From positions 124,001 through 188,000 of the forward strand of contig NZ_JAMXQS010000004.1 of NCBI RefSeq assembly GCF_024053505.1: a DNA stretch of 64,000 nucleotides, given 5' to 3'. The position numbers were made by a program, and so were the translations under genes. Every line of letters starts with the position of its first letter. Position 1 is the stretch's first letter. Of this stretch, positions 54,306 to 64,000 are shown piece after piece. The DNA comes from Mesorhizobium liriopis. GTDB taxonomy: Bacteria; Pseudomonadota; Alphaproteobacteria; Rhizobiales; Rhizobiaceae. Below the pieces are notes generated by a model. It was not told the origin of the DNA. It ran no database searches and saw nothing but the letters and a program-made list of their open reading frames with translations.

Positions 54306-54375
54306 TGGCTCGCGCAGGTTTGAAAGCGGAAGATCTCGACCCGGCGCGGGCATCCAATCCGAAGGACGGCAGACC

Positions 54376-54849
54376 ATGAATAAAGTCCCGATGACCGCTC
54401 CGGGGTTCAATTCGCTCAAGGAAGAGCTGCGCTGGCGCCAGCAGGAAGAGCGTCCGCGCATCATCGAGGCGATCGCCGAAGCGCGCGCGCATGGCGACCT
54501 TTCCGAGAATGCGGAGTATCATGCGGCCAAGGAGTCGCAGAGCCTGAACGAGGGTCGCATCAATGAGCTCGAGGACGTCATCACCCGCGCCGAGGTGATC
54601 GATGTGGCCAAGCTTTCGGGTGACAAGGTAAAGTTCGGCGCGACCGTGATCCTGGTCGACGAGGACACCGAGGAAGAAAAGACCTACCAGATCGTGGGCG
54701 ATCAGGAAGCGGACGTGAAGCTCGGCCGTATCTCGATCTCCTCGCCGATCGCGCGTGCCTTGATCGGCAAGGCGGTGGGCGATGCCATCGAGGTCAACGC
54801 ACCCGGCGGCGCGCGGGGCTACGAGATCGTCGGCGTCGAGTTTCGCTGA
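54376..54849 (+). CDS. greA: transcription elongation factor GreA
   Basis: 157 residues from the ATG at 54376 with AAGGA upstream. The N-terminal coiled coil ([20 protein letters not shown], then [17 protein letters not shown]) carries the acidic tip residues DLSENAEY. The C-terminal FKBP-like domain ends [14 protein letters not shown]. GreA rescues backtracked RNA polymerase by stimulating transcript cleavage. The terminator before the gene suggests attenuation control. The next gene starts 2 bp after its stop. Confidence 0.96.
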   Translation: MNKVPMTAPGFNSLKEELRWRQQEERPRIIEAIAEARAHGDLSENAEYHAAKESQSLNEGRINELEDVITRAEVIDVAKLSGDKVKFGATVILVDEDTEEEKTYQIVGDQEADVKLGRISISSPIARALIGKAVGDAIEVNAPGGARGYEIVGVEFR

Positions 54850-54851
54850 GC

Positions 54852-55910
54852 TTGAGCGAGACCACCGACATGGGCGCCGTCGAAGTTGTGGCGCCCAACT
54901 TCAAAAAACGCCTTTCCGGCGTCACCAGCACCATCGTTCAGCTCGTGCCCGTACAGGCGCGCGATTATCGCATCGTCACCCTGGGGCCGGGCCTGCCTGA
55001 CAGTCTGCCGCATATGCGATGGTGGCAGGTGCCGGCCCTTCTGCTCAAACCTCGGCGGCGGCTCGCGCGCATCTGGCATGCGCGGCGCAATATCGAGATG
55101 GTCGGTGGTCTCGTGCTCAAGCATCTGTTCCGGGCGCCGCTGAAGCTCGTCTTCACTTCCGCTGCCCAGCGTGCGCACAAGCCGTTCACGAAATGGCTGA
55201 TCCGACGCATGGACGCGGTGATCGCCACCTCTGCGCGCTCGGGCTCCTATCTCGAAGTGCCGCATGACGTGGTAATGCACGGCGTCGATCTCGCTGTGTT
55301 TCATCCGCCAGCGGAGGGCGAGCGCGGTGTGAGCGATCTGCCGGGGCGCTATCTCGTCGGCTGCTTCGGGCGCGTGCGGCATTCCAAGGGAACGGACCTC
55401 TTCGTGGACGCGATGATAGCACTCCTGCCTTCGCATCCGGAATGGAGCGCGTTAATCACCGGTCGGGCGACGGCCGAGCACCAGAGTTTCCAGAACGAAC
55501 TCGAGCAGCGTATCGCCAAGGCGGGCCTGAGCGACCGCATCCGTTTCCTGGGCGAGGTGCCCGAAGTCGCGAGCTGGTATCGTCGCGTACACCTCTATGT
55601 GGCGCCCTCGCGCAATGAGGGCTTCGGGCTCACGCCGCTCGAAGCCATGGCTTCCGGCGCAGCCGTGGTGGCAACCGATGCGGGCTCCTATGCCGAGCTG
55701 GTGGTGCCGGGTGAAACGGGAGCGGTCGTGTCGGCGGGCGAGGAGAGGGTACTGATCGATGCGATCAGGCCCTATCTCAACGACCCGGAACTTTGCGAGC
55801 GCCACGGGCAAGCGGGCCTTGCCGTGGTGCGCGAACGCTTTCCGCTCGACTCCGAGGCGGCAGGCGTGGCGCGCGTTTACGAGCGCCTGTTCCGGGATGG
55901 CGCGCGGTGA
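54852..55910 (+). CDS. glycosyltransferase family 4 (LPS-type)
   Basis: 352 residues from a TTG 2 bp after greA; an ATG at 54870 is an alternative. The GT-B C-terminal domain shows GCFGRVRHSKGTDLFVDAMI, FLGEVPEVASWYRRVHLYVA and the donor-binding ExxG-type motif EGFGLTPLEAMASG. The N-terminal APNFKKRLSGVTSTIVQLVP resembles alphaproteobacterial LPS-core mannosyltransferases (LpcC type), from memory. It overlaps the next gene (GTGA), a family-25 enzyme, so a role in the LPS core is likely. Confidence 0.88.
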   Translation: MSETTDMGAVEVVAPNFKKRLSGVTSTIVQLVPVQARDYRIVTLGPGLPDSLPHMRWWQVPALLLKPRRRLARIWHARRNIEMVGGLVLKHLFRAPLKLVFTSAAQRAHKPFTKWLIRRMDAVIATSARSGSYLEVPHDVVMHGVDLAVFHPPAEGERGVSDLPGRYLVGCFGRVRHSKGTDLFVDAMIALLPSHPEWSALITGRATAEHQSFQNELEQRIAKAGLSDRIRFLGEVPEVASWYRRVHLYVAPSRNEGFGLTPLEAMASGAAVVATDAGSYAELVVPGETGAVVSAGEERVLIDAIRPYLNDPELCERHGQAGLAVVRERFPLDSEAAGVARVYERLFRDGAR

Positions 55911-56638
55911 AGACCCGCGCCTATGTGATCCATCTCGCCCGCGCCACCGGCCGTCGCGCCAATGCCGAGCGGCTTCTCGCATCGCTGCCCATGCCTGGGG
56001 AGATGCTAGACGCAGTGGACGCGAAGCGGATGACGGAGGCCGAGTTCGCGGCCGCCTACCGCCCGAACCTTCTCAAGCCGCGCTACCCCTTCGCACTTCG
56101 CCAGACGGAGATCGCCTGCTTCCTTTCCCATCGAAAGGCGTGGGGCACGATTGCCGCAGGCGAACTCGATGGCGGGCTCATCCTTGAGGACGATGTCGAA
56201 GTCGATGTACCGGTACTTGAGGCAATCCTCTCGGCTGCGGATGGTGTTCTGAGGCCCGGCGACTATCTGCGCTTTCCCCAATATCTGCGCGATGAAAGCG
56301 GCCCCGCGCTCGTCCGCTCCGGCGATGTCTCCATCATCGAGCCGCGCGTGCCGGGGCGGCGCATGTTCATGCAGTGGGTCGGCCGCGACGCGGCGGTCAA
56401 GCTCGTCGCGGCGACCGAGACGTTCGACCGCCCGGTCGATGCGCTGCTGCAATTGCCGTGGCTGCTGCCGGTGCGCGTCCTTACCGCGCGCCCGATTGCA
56501 GTGCGCGAAATCAGCGGCGAGTTGGGCGGCACGACCGTGCAGAACAAGAACAGGACCCTTGGCGAGACACTGGCGCGCGAAATCAAACGGCCGCTTTATC
56601 GCATCGCCGTTCATTGGCACGGGATGCGTCGGGCTTAA
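55907..56638 (+). CDS. glycosyltransferase family 25 (LPS-type)
   Basis: 243 residues from a GTG at 55907 that overlaps the family-4 gene. It starts VIHLARATGRRANAERLL and has ALRQTEIACFLSHRKAWGTI and LILEDDVEVD, the GT25 pattern in which EDD is the metal-binding acidic motif. Members add galactose or related sugars in the LPS core. The last 4 bp overlap the convergent Lrp-type gene. Acceptor and donor are unknown. Confidence 0.87.
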   Translation: MKTRAYVIHLARATGRRANAERLLASLPMPGEMLDAVDAKRMTEAEFAAAYRPNLLKPRYPFALRQTEIACFLSHRKAWGTIAAGELDGGLILEDDVEVDVPVLEAILSAADGVLRPGDYLRFPQYLRDESGPALVRSGDVSIIEPRVPGRRMFMQWVGRDAAVKLVAATETFDRPVDALLQLPWLLPVRVLTARPIAVREISGELGGTTVQNKNRTLGETLAREIKRPLYRIAVHWHGMRRA

Positions 56639-57105
56639 TCGATCGGAACCGTGCCCTCGTCCTTGAACTGGCGGATGGTGAGCGCGGTGCGCACCGTGTC
56701 GACATTGGGCGCCGATGTGAGCTTTTCGATCACGAAGCGCTGGAAGGTCCCCAGATCGCGCGCCACGCAGTAGAGCATGAAATCGGACTCGCCTGACACC
56801 AGCCAAGCGCGGCGCACGATCTCCCAGCCCTCCACGAGCGTCGAGAAGGCGCGCAACTCGCTGTCGGACTGGTGCTTGAGACCGACGAGACAGATTGCCG
56901 TTACGTCGAAGCCCAACTCGCCGGCATTCAGCATGGCGCGATAGCCGCGAATGACGCCCGCTTCCTCCAGCCGGCGCACGCGGCGCAAACAGGGCGGGGC
57001 CGAAATGCCGACGCGGCTCGCGAGCTCGACATTGGTCATACGCCCTTCGTCCTGAAGCTCGCGCAGGATTTTCCAGTCGATGGCGTCGAGGTCGGCCTTC
57101 AGCAT
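56635..57105 (-). CDS. Lrp/AsnC family regulator
   Basis: 156 residues from the ATG at 57105 with AGAAGG just upstream. The helix-turn-helix is at about 8-55 (LDAIDWKILRELQDEGRMTN; VELASRVGISAPPCLRRVRR). The ligand-binding RAM domain is at about 75-145 (AWLVSGESDFMLYCVARDLG). It ends KDEGTVPID. It is divergent from trxB, with 200 bp between starts. Target genes are not known; feast/famine control by an amino acid is usual in this family. Confidence 0.93.
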   Translation of the reverse strand: MLKADLDAIDWKILRELQDEGRMTNVELASRVGISAPPCLRRVRRLEEAGVIRGYRAMLNAGELGFDVTAICLVGLKHQSDSELRAFSTLVEGWEIVRRAWLVSGESDFMLYCVARDLGTFQRFVIEKLTSAPNVDTVRTALTIRQFKDEGTVPID

Positions 57106-57305
57106 AGCCTTCTCTAGCGGATCGAAAGGCGCTTGCCAGCCCTGCAAAGCATGGCTTTTCCCCAGCCGCGACGCTCCGAAAGCGCTTCTGCCATGCTCTC
57201 GCCTTGCGGGAAGGCAATCACACTTCCTAAATGTTAAACGGGGATAATCTTCGTTTAAGCTCCTTTCGAGGGGAACCGCGCGACCCGCGCGCCGAGGCAC
57301 CAGAC

Positions 57306-58277
57306 ATGACCAAGCATGCACCCGTCATCATCATCGGTTCCGGCCCGGCCGGCTATACGGCCGCCATCTATGCAGCGCGCGCGATGATGAAGCCGATGCT
57401 GATCGCCGGTCTGCAGCAGGGCGGACAGCTGACGATCACCACCGAAGTCGAGAACTATCCGGGCTTCGCCGACCCCATTCAGGGTCCGTGGCTGATGGGG
57501 GAGATGCACAAGCAGGCCGAGCATGTCGGCACCGAAATCGTGTCCGACCTGATCACCGAGGTCGATCTCGACGGACGCCCCTTCCGCCTCAAGGGCGATT
57601 CGGGCACCGAATACACGGCTGATGCCCTCATCATCGCAACCGGCGCGCAGGCCAAGTGGTTGGGTCTGCCATCGGAGCAGACCTTCATGGGCTTCGGCGT
57701 TTCCGCTTGCGCCACCTGCGACGGCTTCTTCTATCGCGGCAAGGATGTGGCGGTGATCGGCGGCGGCAATTCGGCTGTCGAGGAAGCCCTTTACCTGTCG
57801 CATATCGCCCGCCACGTCACGGTCGTGCACCGCCGCAACGAGTTCCGCGCCGAACGTATCCTGCGCGAGCGTCTGGCCGCCAAGGAGAACATCACAGTTC
57901 TCTGGGACCACGCGGTTGACGAAGTGGTGGGCCTCACCCCGAAGGCGCCGATGCCGCCTTCGGTTAACGGCATGCGCGTCAAGAGCGTGCATACGGGCAC
58001 TGTCACCGAGCTCAAGGTGGACGGGGTGTTCGTCGCCATCGGCCATGCGCCGGCAACCTCGCTGTTCGAGGGCAAGCTCAAGATGAAGCCGGGCGGCTAT
58101 CTCTGGACCGCGCCGGACTCCACCGCGACGGATCTGCCGGGTGTCTTCGCTGCCGGCGACGTGACGGACGACGTTTATCGCCAGGCGATTACCGCCGCCG
58201 GCATGGGCTGCATGGCGGCGCTCGAAGCCGAGAAATATGTGGCGAGCCTCGAAATGCATCGCGAGGCGGCGGAATAG
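57306..58277 (+). CDS. trxB: thioredoxin-disulfide reductase
   Basis: 323 residues from the ATG at 57306. FAD-binding GSGPAGYTAAIYAARA is near residue 12, the redox-active CATCDG is at about 136, NADPH-binding GGGNSAVEEALYL at about 153, and the C-terminal FAD motif GVFAAGDVTD at about 282. It reduces thioredoxin with NADPH. It is followed 23 bp later by an LsrB/VtlR-like LysR gene, the same order as in Sinorhizobium. Confidence 0.96.
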   Translation: MTKHAPVIIIGSGPAGYTAAIYAARAMMKPMLIAGLQQGGQLTITTEVENYPGFADPIQGPWLMGEMHKQAEHVGTEIVSDLITEVDLDGRPFRLKGDSGTEYTADALIIATGAQAKWLGLPSEQTFMGFGVSACATCDGFFYRGKDVAVIGGGNSAVEEALYLSHIARHVTVVHRRNEFRAERILRERLAAKENITVLWDHAVDEVVGLTPKAPMPPSVNGMRVKSVHTGTVTELKVDGVFVAIGHAPATSLFEGKLKMKPGGYLWTAPDSTATDLPGVFAAGDVTDDVYRQAITAAGMGCMAALEAEKYVASLEMHREAAE

Positions 58278-58300
58278 CGGTGGCGGGGGAAGCCTGAAAG

Positions 58301-59203
58301 ATGGGTCTCGATTGGGATAAGCTTCGCGTTTTCCACGCGGCCGCCTCCGCTGGTTCCTTCACGCATGCGGCGGACACGCTACGCCTGTCGCAGTCGGCCA
58401 TCTCGCGTCAGGTCAGCGCGCTGGAGCACGATATCGGCGTGCCGCTCTTCAACCGTCACGCGCGTGGGCTGGTGCTGACCGAACAGGGCGAGATGCTGTT
58501 CCGCACGACCCATGACGTGATGGCGAAGCTCGAATCGATCCGCTCGCGGCTGACCGAAACAAAGGACAAGCCTTCAGGCATCCTCCGCGTAACCACCACC
58601 GTGGGCCTCGGCGCCGGCTGGCTTACCGAGCGGCTGCCGGAGTTTCTCGACCTTTTCCCGGAAATCCAGATCCAGCTCGTTCTCGCGAACGAAGAGCTCG
58701 ATCTCACCATGCGTCAGGCCGACTGCGCCATCCGCATGCGCCAGCCGCAGCAGCCGGACCTGATCCAGCGCCGGCTTTTCACCATGCATTTCCACCTCTA
58801 TGCAAGCCCGTCCTATATCGCCAAGCATGGCAAGCCGGAAACGCTGGAAGAGCTGCGGGCGCATCGCCTGATCACCTTCGGCGAGCCGGTGCCGACCCAT
58901 CTGAGCGAATTGAACTGGCTCGAAACGCTGGGCGACTATGACGACGACGACCGCCGTCGTGTCTCGACCTTGCAGATCAACGACCTGCTTTCCATCAATC
59001 GCGCCGTGAAGCGGGGTGCGGGCATCGCCATGCTTCCCGACTATGTAGTGCCGAAAGATTCGGAGCTGGTGCAGATCCTGCCGGAAACCGAGGTGCCGTC
59101 CTTCGACACTTACTTCTGCTACCCCGATGCGATGAAGAACCAGGCGAAATTGCACGCGTTTCGCGACTTCATGATCGCCAAGGCACGTGCCTGGGCATAC
59201 TAA
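58301..59203 (+). CDS. LysR family regulator (LsrB/VtlR-like)
   Basis: 300 residues. The winged helix is at about 4-64 (WDKLRVFHAAASAGSFTHAA; LRLSQSAISRQVSALEHDIG). The effector domain begins near 90 (ILRVTTTVGLGAGWLTERLP) and has a Cys in RQADCAIRMRQ. Position directly after trxB and before a predicted AbcR-like sRNA matches lsrB (Sinorhizobium, Agrobacterium) and vtlR (Brucella), which activate abcR sRNA genes. The orthology is inferred from synteny and family, not proved. Confidence 0.88.
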   Translation: MGLDWDKLRVFHAAASAGSFTHAADTLRLSQSAISRQVSALEHDIGVPLFNRHARGLVLTEQGEMLFRTTHDVMAKLESIRSRLTETKDKPSGILRVTTTVGLGAGWLTERLPEFLDLFPEIQIQLVLANEELDLTMRQADCAIRMRQPQQPDLIQRRLFTMHFHLYASPSYIAKHGKPETLEELRAHRLITFGEPVPTHLSELNWLETLGDYDDDDRRRVSTLQINDLLSINRAVKRGAGIAMLPDYVVPKDSELVQILPETEVPSFDTYFCYPDAMKNQAKLHAFRDFMIAKARAWAY

Positions 59204-59218
59204 GCACGACATGCTGCG

Positions 59219-59237
59219 CTGCACAATTTAGGTGCAG
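59219..59237. promoter_or_regulatory. palindrome upstream of the AbcR-like RNA, possible LysR-type site
   Basis: CTGCAC (59219-59224) and GTGCAG (59232-59237) are perfect 6-bp inverted repeats with a 7-nt spacer, the dyad layout of LysR-type operators. It lies about 93 bp before the predicted RNA start, so it could be an activator site for the LsrB-like protein. Another loose dyad is CATGC...GCATG at 59247-59273. Confidence 0.35.
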
Positions 59238-59294
59238 TGCGTGCCTCATGCTTAGTCCAGCACATAATGCATGGCTCATTTGCAAAACACGTGC

Positions 59295-59323
59295 TTGAAG
59301 AAAAGGCAGTCACTGCTCATATT
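59295..59323 (+). promoter_or_regulatory. promoter of the AbcR-like RNA
   Basis: TTGAAG at 59295-59300 and CATATT at 59318-59323 are spaced by 17 bp, a sigma-70-type arrangement. It predicts transcription from about 59330. Confidence 0.55.
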
Positions 59324-59329
59324 ACAAAC

Positions 59330-59443
59330 ATCTCCCGGGCGTTTCTCCTCCCATTGACGCCTGCGAGTGTTCCCCTCTGGAGGTTTCGCCTGTTTCAGGC
59401 ACTTCCAACAACTCAGCCGGGTCCTTTGGATCCGGCTTTTTTT
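59330..59443 (+). ncRNA. AbcR-like (alpha-r15 type) trans-acting small RNA
   Basis: About 114 nt. The fold shows three hairpins. Hairpin 1 is GGCGT/ACGCC (59338-59361) with CTCCTCCC exposed in its loop, the anti-Shine-Dalgarno M1-type site. A single-stranded TTCCCCTC follows at 59370-59377. Hairpin 2 is GCCTG/CAGGC at 59388-59400. Hairpin 3 is an intrinsic terminator, GCCGGGTCC/GGATCCGGC with loop TTT, then seven Ts (59416-59443). AbcR RNAs of Rhizobiales use such motifs to pair with ABC-transporter mRNAs through Hfq. Position beside an LsrB-like gene matches Agrobacterium and Sinorhizobium. Confidence 0.8.
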
Positions 59444-59472
59444 GTGTCTGAGAACGCGGTTTGTATAAGAAA

Positions 59473-59503
59473 AACGCGATCGGCGGTGCCGATCGCGTTC
59501 GTT
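59473..59503 (-). terminator. intrinsic terminator after the aspartate aminotransferase gene
   Basis: On the minus strand AACGCGATCGGC and GCCGATCGCGTT form a 12-bp stem with a 3-nt loop, followed by TTTTC. It lies about 25 bp past the stop of the gene ending at 59526. Confidence 0.8.
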
Positions 59504-59525
59504 ATGCCGGGAGTGCGTCTAGCGC

Positions 59526-61774
<2,249 letters not shown>

Positions 61775-61868
61775 CCGATCAATCGCACTGATCGGTCGCT
61801 GCGAATAATTCGCTGGTTCTTCTGAACGGTTCGCGACATGGATCGCTGTCTAGACGGAAAGGCCAGCC

Positions 61869-62489
61869 ATGCTCACGCTTTATGGAATGACCGACAGTGG
61901 CAACTGCTACAAGCCGCGTCTGTTGATGGCAAAGCTCGGCAGGCCATTCCGCCATGCAGAGACGAACAGCGTGGATGGTTCCACGCGCAGCCCTGCTTTC
62001 CTTGCCAAGAATCCGAATGGCCGCGTTCCATTACTCGAGCTGGAAGACGGACGGCTGCTTTCGGAGTCGAACGCCATCCTGGTTTACCTGGGCGAGGGAA
62101 CGCGCTTCGTGCCCGAAGATGCATATGCGCGCGCGCAGATGTTTCAATGGCTCTTCTTCGAACAGTACAGCCATGAGCCCTATGTCGCTGTTCGCATCGC
62201 AATCACGCGCTATCCGGAGCGTGCCGGCGACGCTACGCCCGAACGGCTCGCCTCGACGTTGAAGAACGGCGATGCCGCGCTCGGCGTCATGGAGGTGCAG
62301 CTGGAAAAGACGCCGTTTCTCGTCGGCGACACCGTCACGCTCGCCGATCTGGCGCTTTATGCCTACACGCACCGCGCCGAACTCGGCGGGTTCGATCTCA
62401 AGGCGTTTCCGGCGGTGTCGGCATGGCTCGATCGCGTGAAGGCCGATGCCGGTCACGTGCCGATCGAATGGCTTCCGCAGGAAAGCTAG
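61869..62489 (+). CDS. glutathione S-transferase family protein
   Basis: 206 residues. The thioredoxin-like domain (MLTLYGMTDSGNCYKPRLLM; NPNGRVPLLELEDGRLLSES then NAILVYL) holds the cis-Pro of RVPLLE and the glutathione-binding ES. The helical domain follows (FQWLFFEQYSHEPYVAVRIA; VTLADLALYAYTHRA). The active-site residue near the start is Ser or Cys (SGNC). The class is the common bacterial Beta/theta-like type. Substrate unknown. Confidence 0.92.
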   Translation: MLTLYGMTDSGNCYKPRLLMAKLGRPFRHAETNSVDGSTRSPAFLAKNPNGRVPLLELEDGRLLSESNAILVYLGEGTRFVPEDAYARAQMFQWLFFEQYSHEPYVAVRIAITRYPERAGDATPERLASTLKNGDAALGVMEVQLEKTPFLVGDTVTLADLALYAYTHRAELGGFDLKAFPAVSAWLDRVKADAGHVPIEWLPQES

Positions 62490-62951
62490 GGGAAGGGGTC
62501 GGCCCGACCGGGCCCTCCGGATCATCGCATCACGCCTGCAGGCAATCTGCTGCTTCGGCGTGAACCGATCCAGGAAGGCAACCGAGAGGCGCTTTCCTGC
62601 ATGGCTTGCCAGTACATCCGTGGCTCAGCCATGCAGGTCCGCTTTTCGTCTCAGCGGGCGCTCGTCGGAGTGGTCGAACCGCCTTGCCGGAGCGAGAGTT
62701 CTGCAAGAGAACATCTCTCCGAAAGAAACGTGCAGCACGAAGCTTTCACGAAACTTACCTCTTGAAAGAGGACCATGCTCGGGGAAGTGGATGGGAATTC
62801 CGCACCAAGCGGGGCAACGGCTTGTGACCGACCAGCCCGATATGGGGGTGCGGAGTCACACTTGCAAGGGAGGCCTTCACCGTTGCGCGAGAATGCTTGA
62901 GCCCCCTTTTGCCGACGCTAGTTCGCCCTGATCAAGGAGGCTCGTCCAGCC
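62490..62951. other. 462-bp region without a recognisable gene
   Basis: Between the glutathione transferase and the small secreted protein. Short open frames exist, but codon choice and protein composition are poor and no ribosome site fits. There is a strong ribosome site only at 62936-62942 for the next gene. I see no clear hairpin or repeat. Confidence 0.5.
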
Positions 62952-63275
62952 ATGAAAAAGCTTGTTCTCGCAACCGTGCTCGCCGTTCTGCCGGCAGAAG
63001 CCTTTGCAATTCAACGCTATCAGTCGACCAGCATGTCCTGCGAGCAAGCCCGCGCGGTGATCCGTGAAGAGGGAGCGGTGCTCTTGCAATGGCAGTCGCG
63101 CCGGGTCCGCAACCTGCCGCGCTATGAGCGTTTCATACGCAACAACAACTATTGCCAAAGCCACGAATATGCTGCGCCGACAGTCGTGCCGACGGCCGAT
63201 ACGGAGAAGTGTCCAGTCAAACGATGCGAGGAGCGGATGTCGATCGGAGACGATTTCTTCAGATTTGGACGCTGA
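62952..63275 (+). CDS. small secreted cysteine-containing protein
   Basis: 107 residues from the ATG at 62952 with AAGGAGG upstream. A signal peptide (MKKLVLATVLAVLPAEAFA) is cut near residue 19. The mature part has four Cys (in MSCEQARAVIREEG, NYCQSHEY and KCPVKRCEER), which suits two disulfides in the periplasm. The motif SCEQARAVIREEGAVLLQW is one I recall from small rhizobial hypothetical proteins of unknown role. Confidence 0.8.
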   Translation: MKKLVLATVLAVLPAEAFAIQRYQSTSMSCEQARAVIREEGAVLLQWQSRRVRNLPRYERFIRNNNYCQSHEYAAPTVVPTADTEKCPVKRCEERMSIGDDFFRFGR

Positions 63276-63391
63276 GGGTTCTCGCCTCGATTATTAAAGC
63301 GTGTTAATGCGATTCTCGTTCCGGCTGTTTGACCCATAATTCGACCCCTAGGCAGCCGGGGCGACCAACAGGGACGCTCCGCGCCAGTCGC

Positions 63392-64000
63392 ATGAAGATC
63401 CGCTTTGGCCTTTGCCTCCTGCCACTGCTCATCCCCGCAGGATGCACGACCAACGAAAGCGCTTCATCCGCGAAGCTGACACCGACGCCCCCCCAGACAT
63501 TCGCCATGCTGCCAGATGCAGCGCCCCTGCCGGGCGTGCGTTCGAGCGAGGTGGCACAAGCCGCTCCGGTGGCGGCAACGCAGATGGCCTATGCCGGCGC
63601 ATCGCCCGCAGCTTCGTCGCCTGATCTCGTGCGCTCCGGCAGCGTCGAAGTGGTCAAGCAAAGCAACAATGCGCAAGTCGATCAACTGATTGCTTCCTAT
63701 GCCCAGAGCTATGAAGTGCCGGAGTCGCTGGTGCGCCGCGTGGTGAAGCGCGAAAGCAATTTCCGGCCAGAAGCCCGCAATGGCCCATACTGGGGTCTGA
63801 TGCAGATCCTTCCGGCGACCGCGCGCTCCATGGGCTTCAGCGGCCCGAGCAACGGCCTGCTCGATGCCGAGACCAATCTGAAATACGCGGTCAAATATCT
63901 GAAGGGCGCCTACATGGTCGCCGGCGGTGACCACGATCAAGCCGTCCGCAACTATGCTCGCGGCTACTATTTCGACGCCAAGCGAAAGGGCATGCTGGAA
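63392..64000 (+). CDS. lytic transglycosylase domain lipoprotein, 3' end cut by window edge
   Basis: 203 residues are visible. The signal peptide ends in a lipobox-like PAGC at about residue 18, then a Ser/Ala/Pro-rich linker to about 90. The SLT-type lysozyme-like domain follows, with the catalytic Glu in VKRESNFRPEARN, then GPYWGLMQILPATARSMGF and NLKYAVKYLKGAYMVAGGD and NYARGYY. It would cleave peptidoglycan glycan strands in the periplasm. The reading frame is still open at 64000. Neighbour relations beyond the window are unknown. Confidence 0.9.
   Translation, partial: MKIRFGLCLLPLLIPAGCTTNESASSAKLTPTPPQTFAMLPDAAPLPGVRSSEVAQAAPVAATQMAYAGASPAASSPDLVRSGSVEVVKQSNNAQVDQLIASYAQSYEVPESLVRRVVKRESNFRPEARNGPYWGLMQILPATARSMGFSGPSNGLLDAETNLKYAVKYLKGAYMVAGGDHDQAVRNYARGYYFDAKRKGMLE

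Noticed and set aside
62446-62931. Open frame of about 161 codons in the gap after the glutathione transferase gene
   Set aside because: Overlaps the end of the transferase gene, has a poor composition and no ribosome site.

Overview
The window is high-GC chromosomal DNA from an alphaproteobacterium, most likely order Hyphomicrobiales (Rhizobiales; Phyllobacteriaceae- or Rhizobiaceae-like). The evidence is the gene order and families: a MoxR-DUF58-DUF4159 operon; petABC with a separate cytochrome c1; a prs-rplY-pth-ychF row; lgt-MidA-pgeF; a MarR-OmpR-kinase trio of the PetP/PetR type; clpS; and trxB followed by an LsrB/VtlR-like LysR gene and an AbcR-like small RNA. The species cannot be named from sequence alone. 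I see no rRNA, tRNA, CRISPR array, prophage or intact insertion sequence. Most of the window is ordinary housekeeping chromosome.

Layout. 1-5753 (minus): Bat-like operon of MoxR ATPase, DUF58 protein, DUF4159 membrane protein and a second membrane protein cut by the window edge. 5894-8424 (plus): DUF1285, CoA pyrophosphatase and CCA-adding enzyme, coupled head to tail. 8421-11889 (minus): a DUF1059 protein, a Tad/VWA pilus-type protein with unusual threonine runs, hemF and trmL. 12120-18039 (plus): three consecutive paralogous ABC exporters and a DUF6665-like protein. 18262-21698 (plus): petABC (bc1 complex), a terminator, then apt. 22324-27182 (minus): two MaoC-like dehydratases, ychF, an inverted-repeat element, pth, rplY and prs. 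27354-31331 (minus): M24-fold hydrolase, pgeF, MidA-like methyltransferase and lgt in an overlapping operon. 31466-32909 (plus): ubiK, a YbjN-like gene and csaA.

32968-35708 (minus): sensor kinase, response regulator and MarR regulator, with a clear palindromic operator upstream. 35954-41865 (plus): ilvE, a metallo-beta-lactamase-fold hydrolase, an enolase-superfamily gene and a long uvrB. 41929-45114: accessory-looking region with three small charged proteins, clpS, a small two-repeat protein, a double-Kazal lipoprotein and two cold-shock genes whose leaders share a 31-nt block. 45160-54117: GMC oxidoreductase, thioesterase, LysE exporter, WYL regulator, TonB-domain protein, CNNM/CBS protein, two extensin-like proteins and a DMT transporter. 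54242-56638 (plus): greA with a leader terminator, then two LPS-type glycosyltransferases. 56635-59525: Lrp regulator, trxB, LsrB-like regulator and the AbcR-like sRNA. 59526-64000: aspartate aminotransferase, EAL-domain protein, glutathione S-transferase, a small secreted Cys protein and a truncated lytic transglycosylase.

The best second-look items are the AbcR-like sRNA beside the LsrB-like gene, the shared leader block of the two cold-shock genes, the MarR operator, the greA leader attenuator, the repeat mini-protein at 43143-43361, and the metal-ligand-less M24 protein. I found no clearly new multi-gene system.
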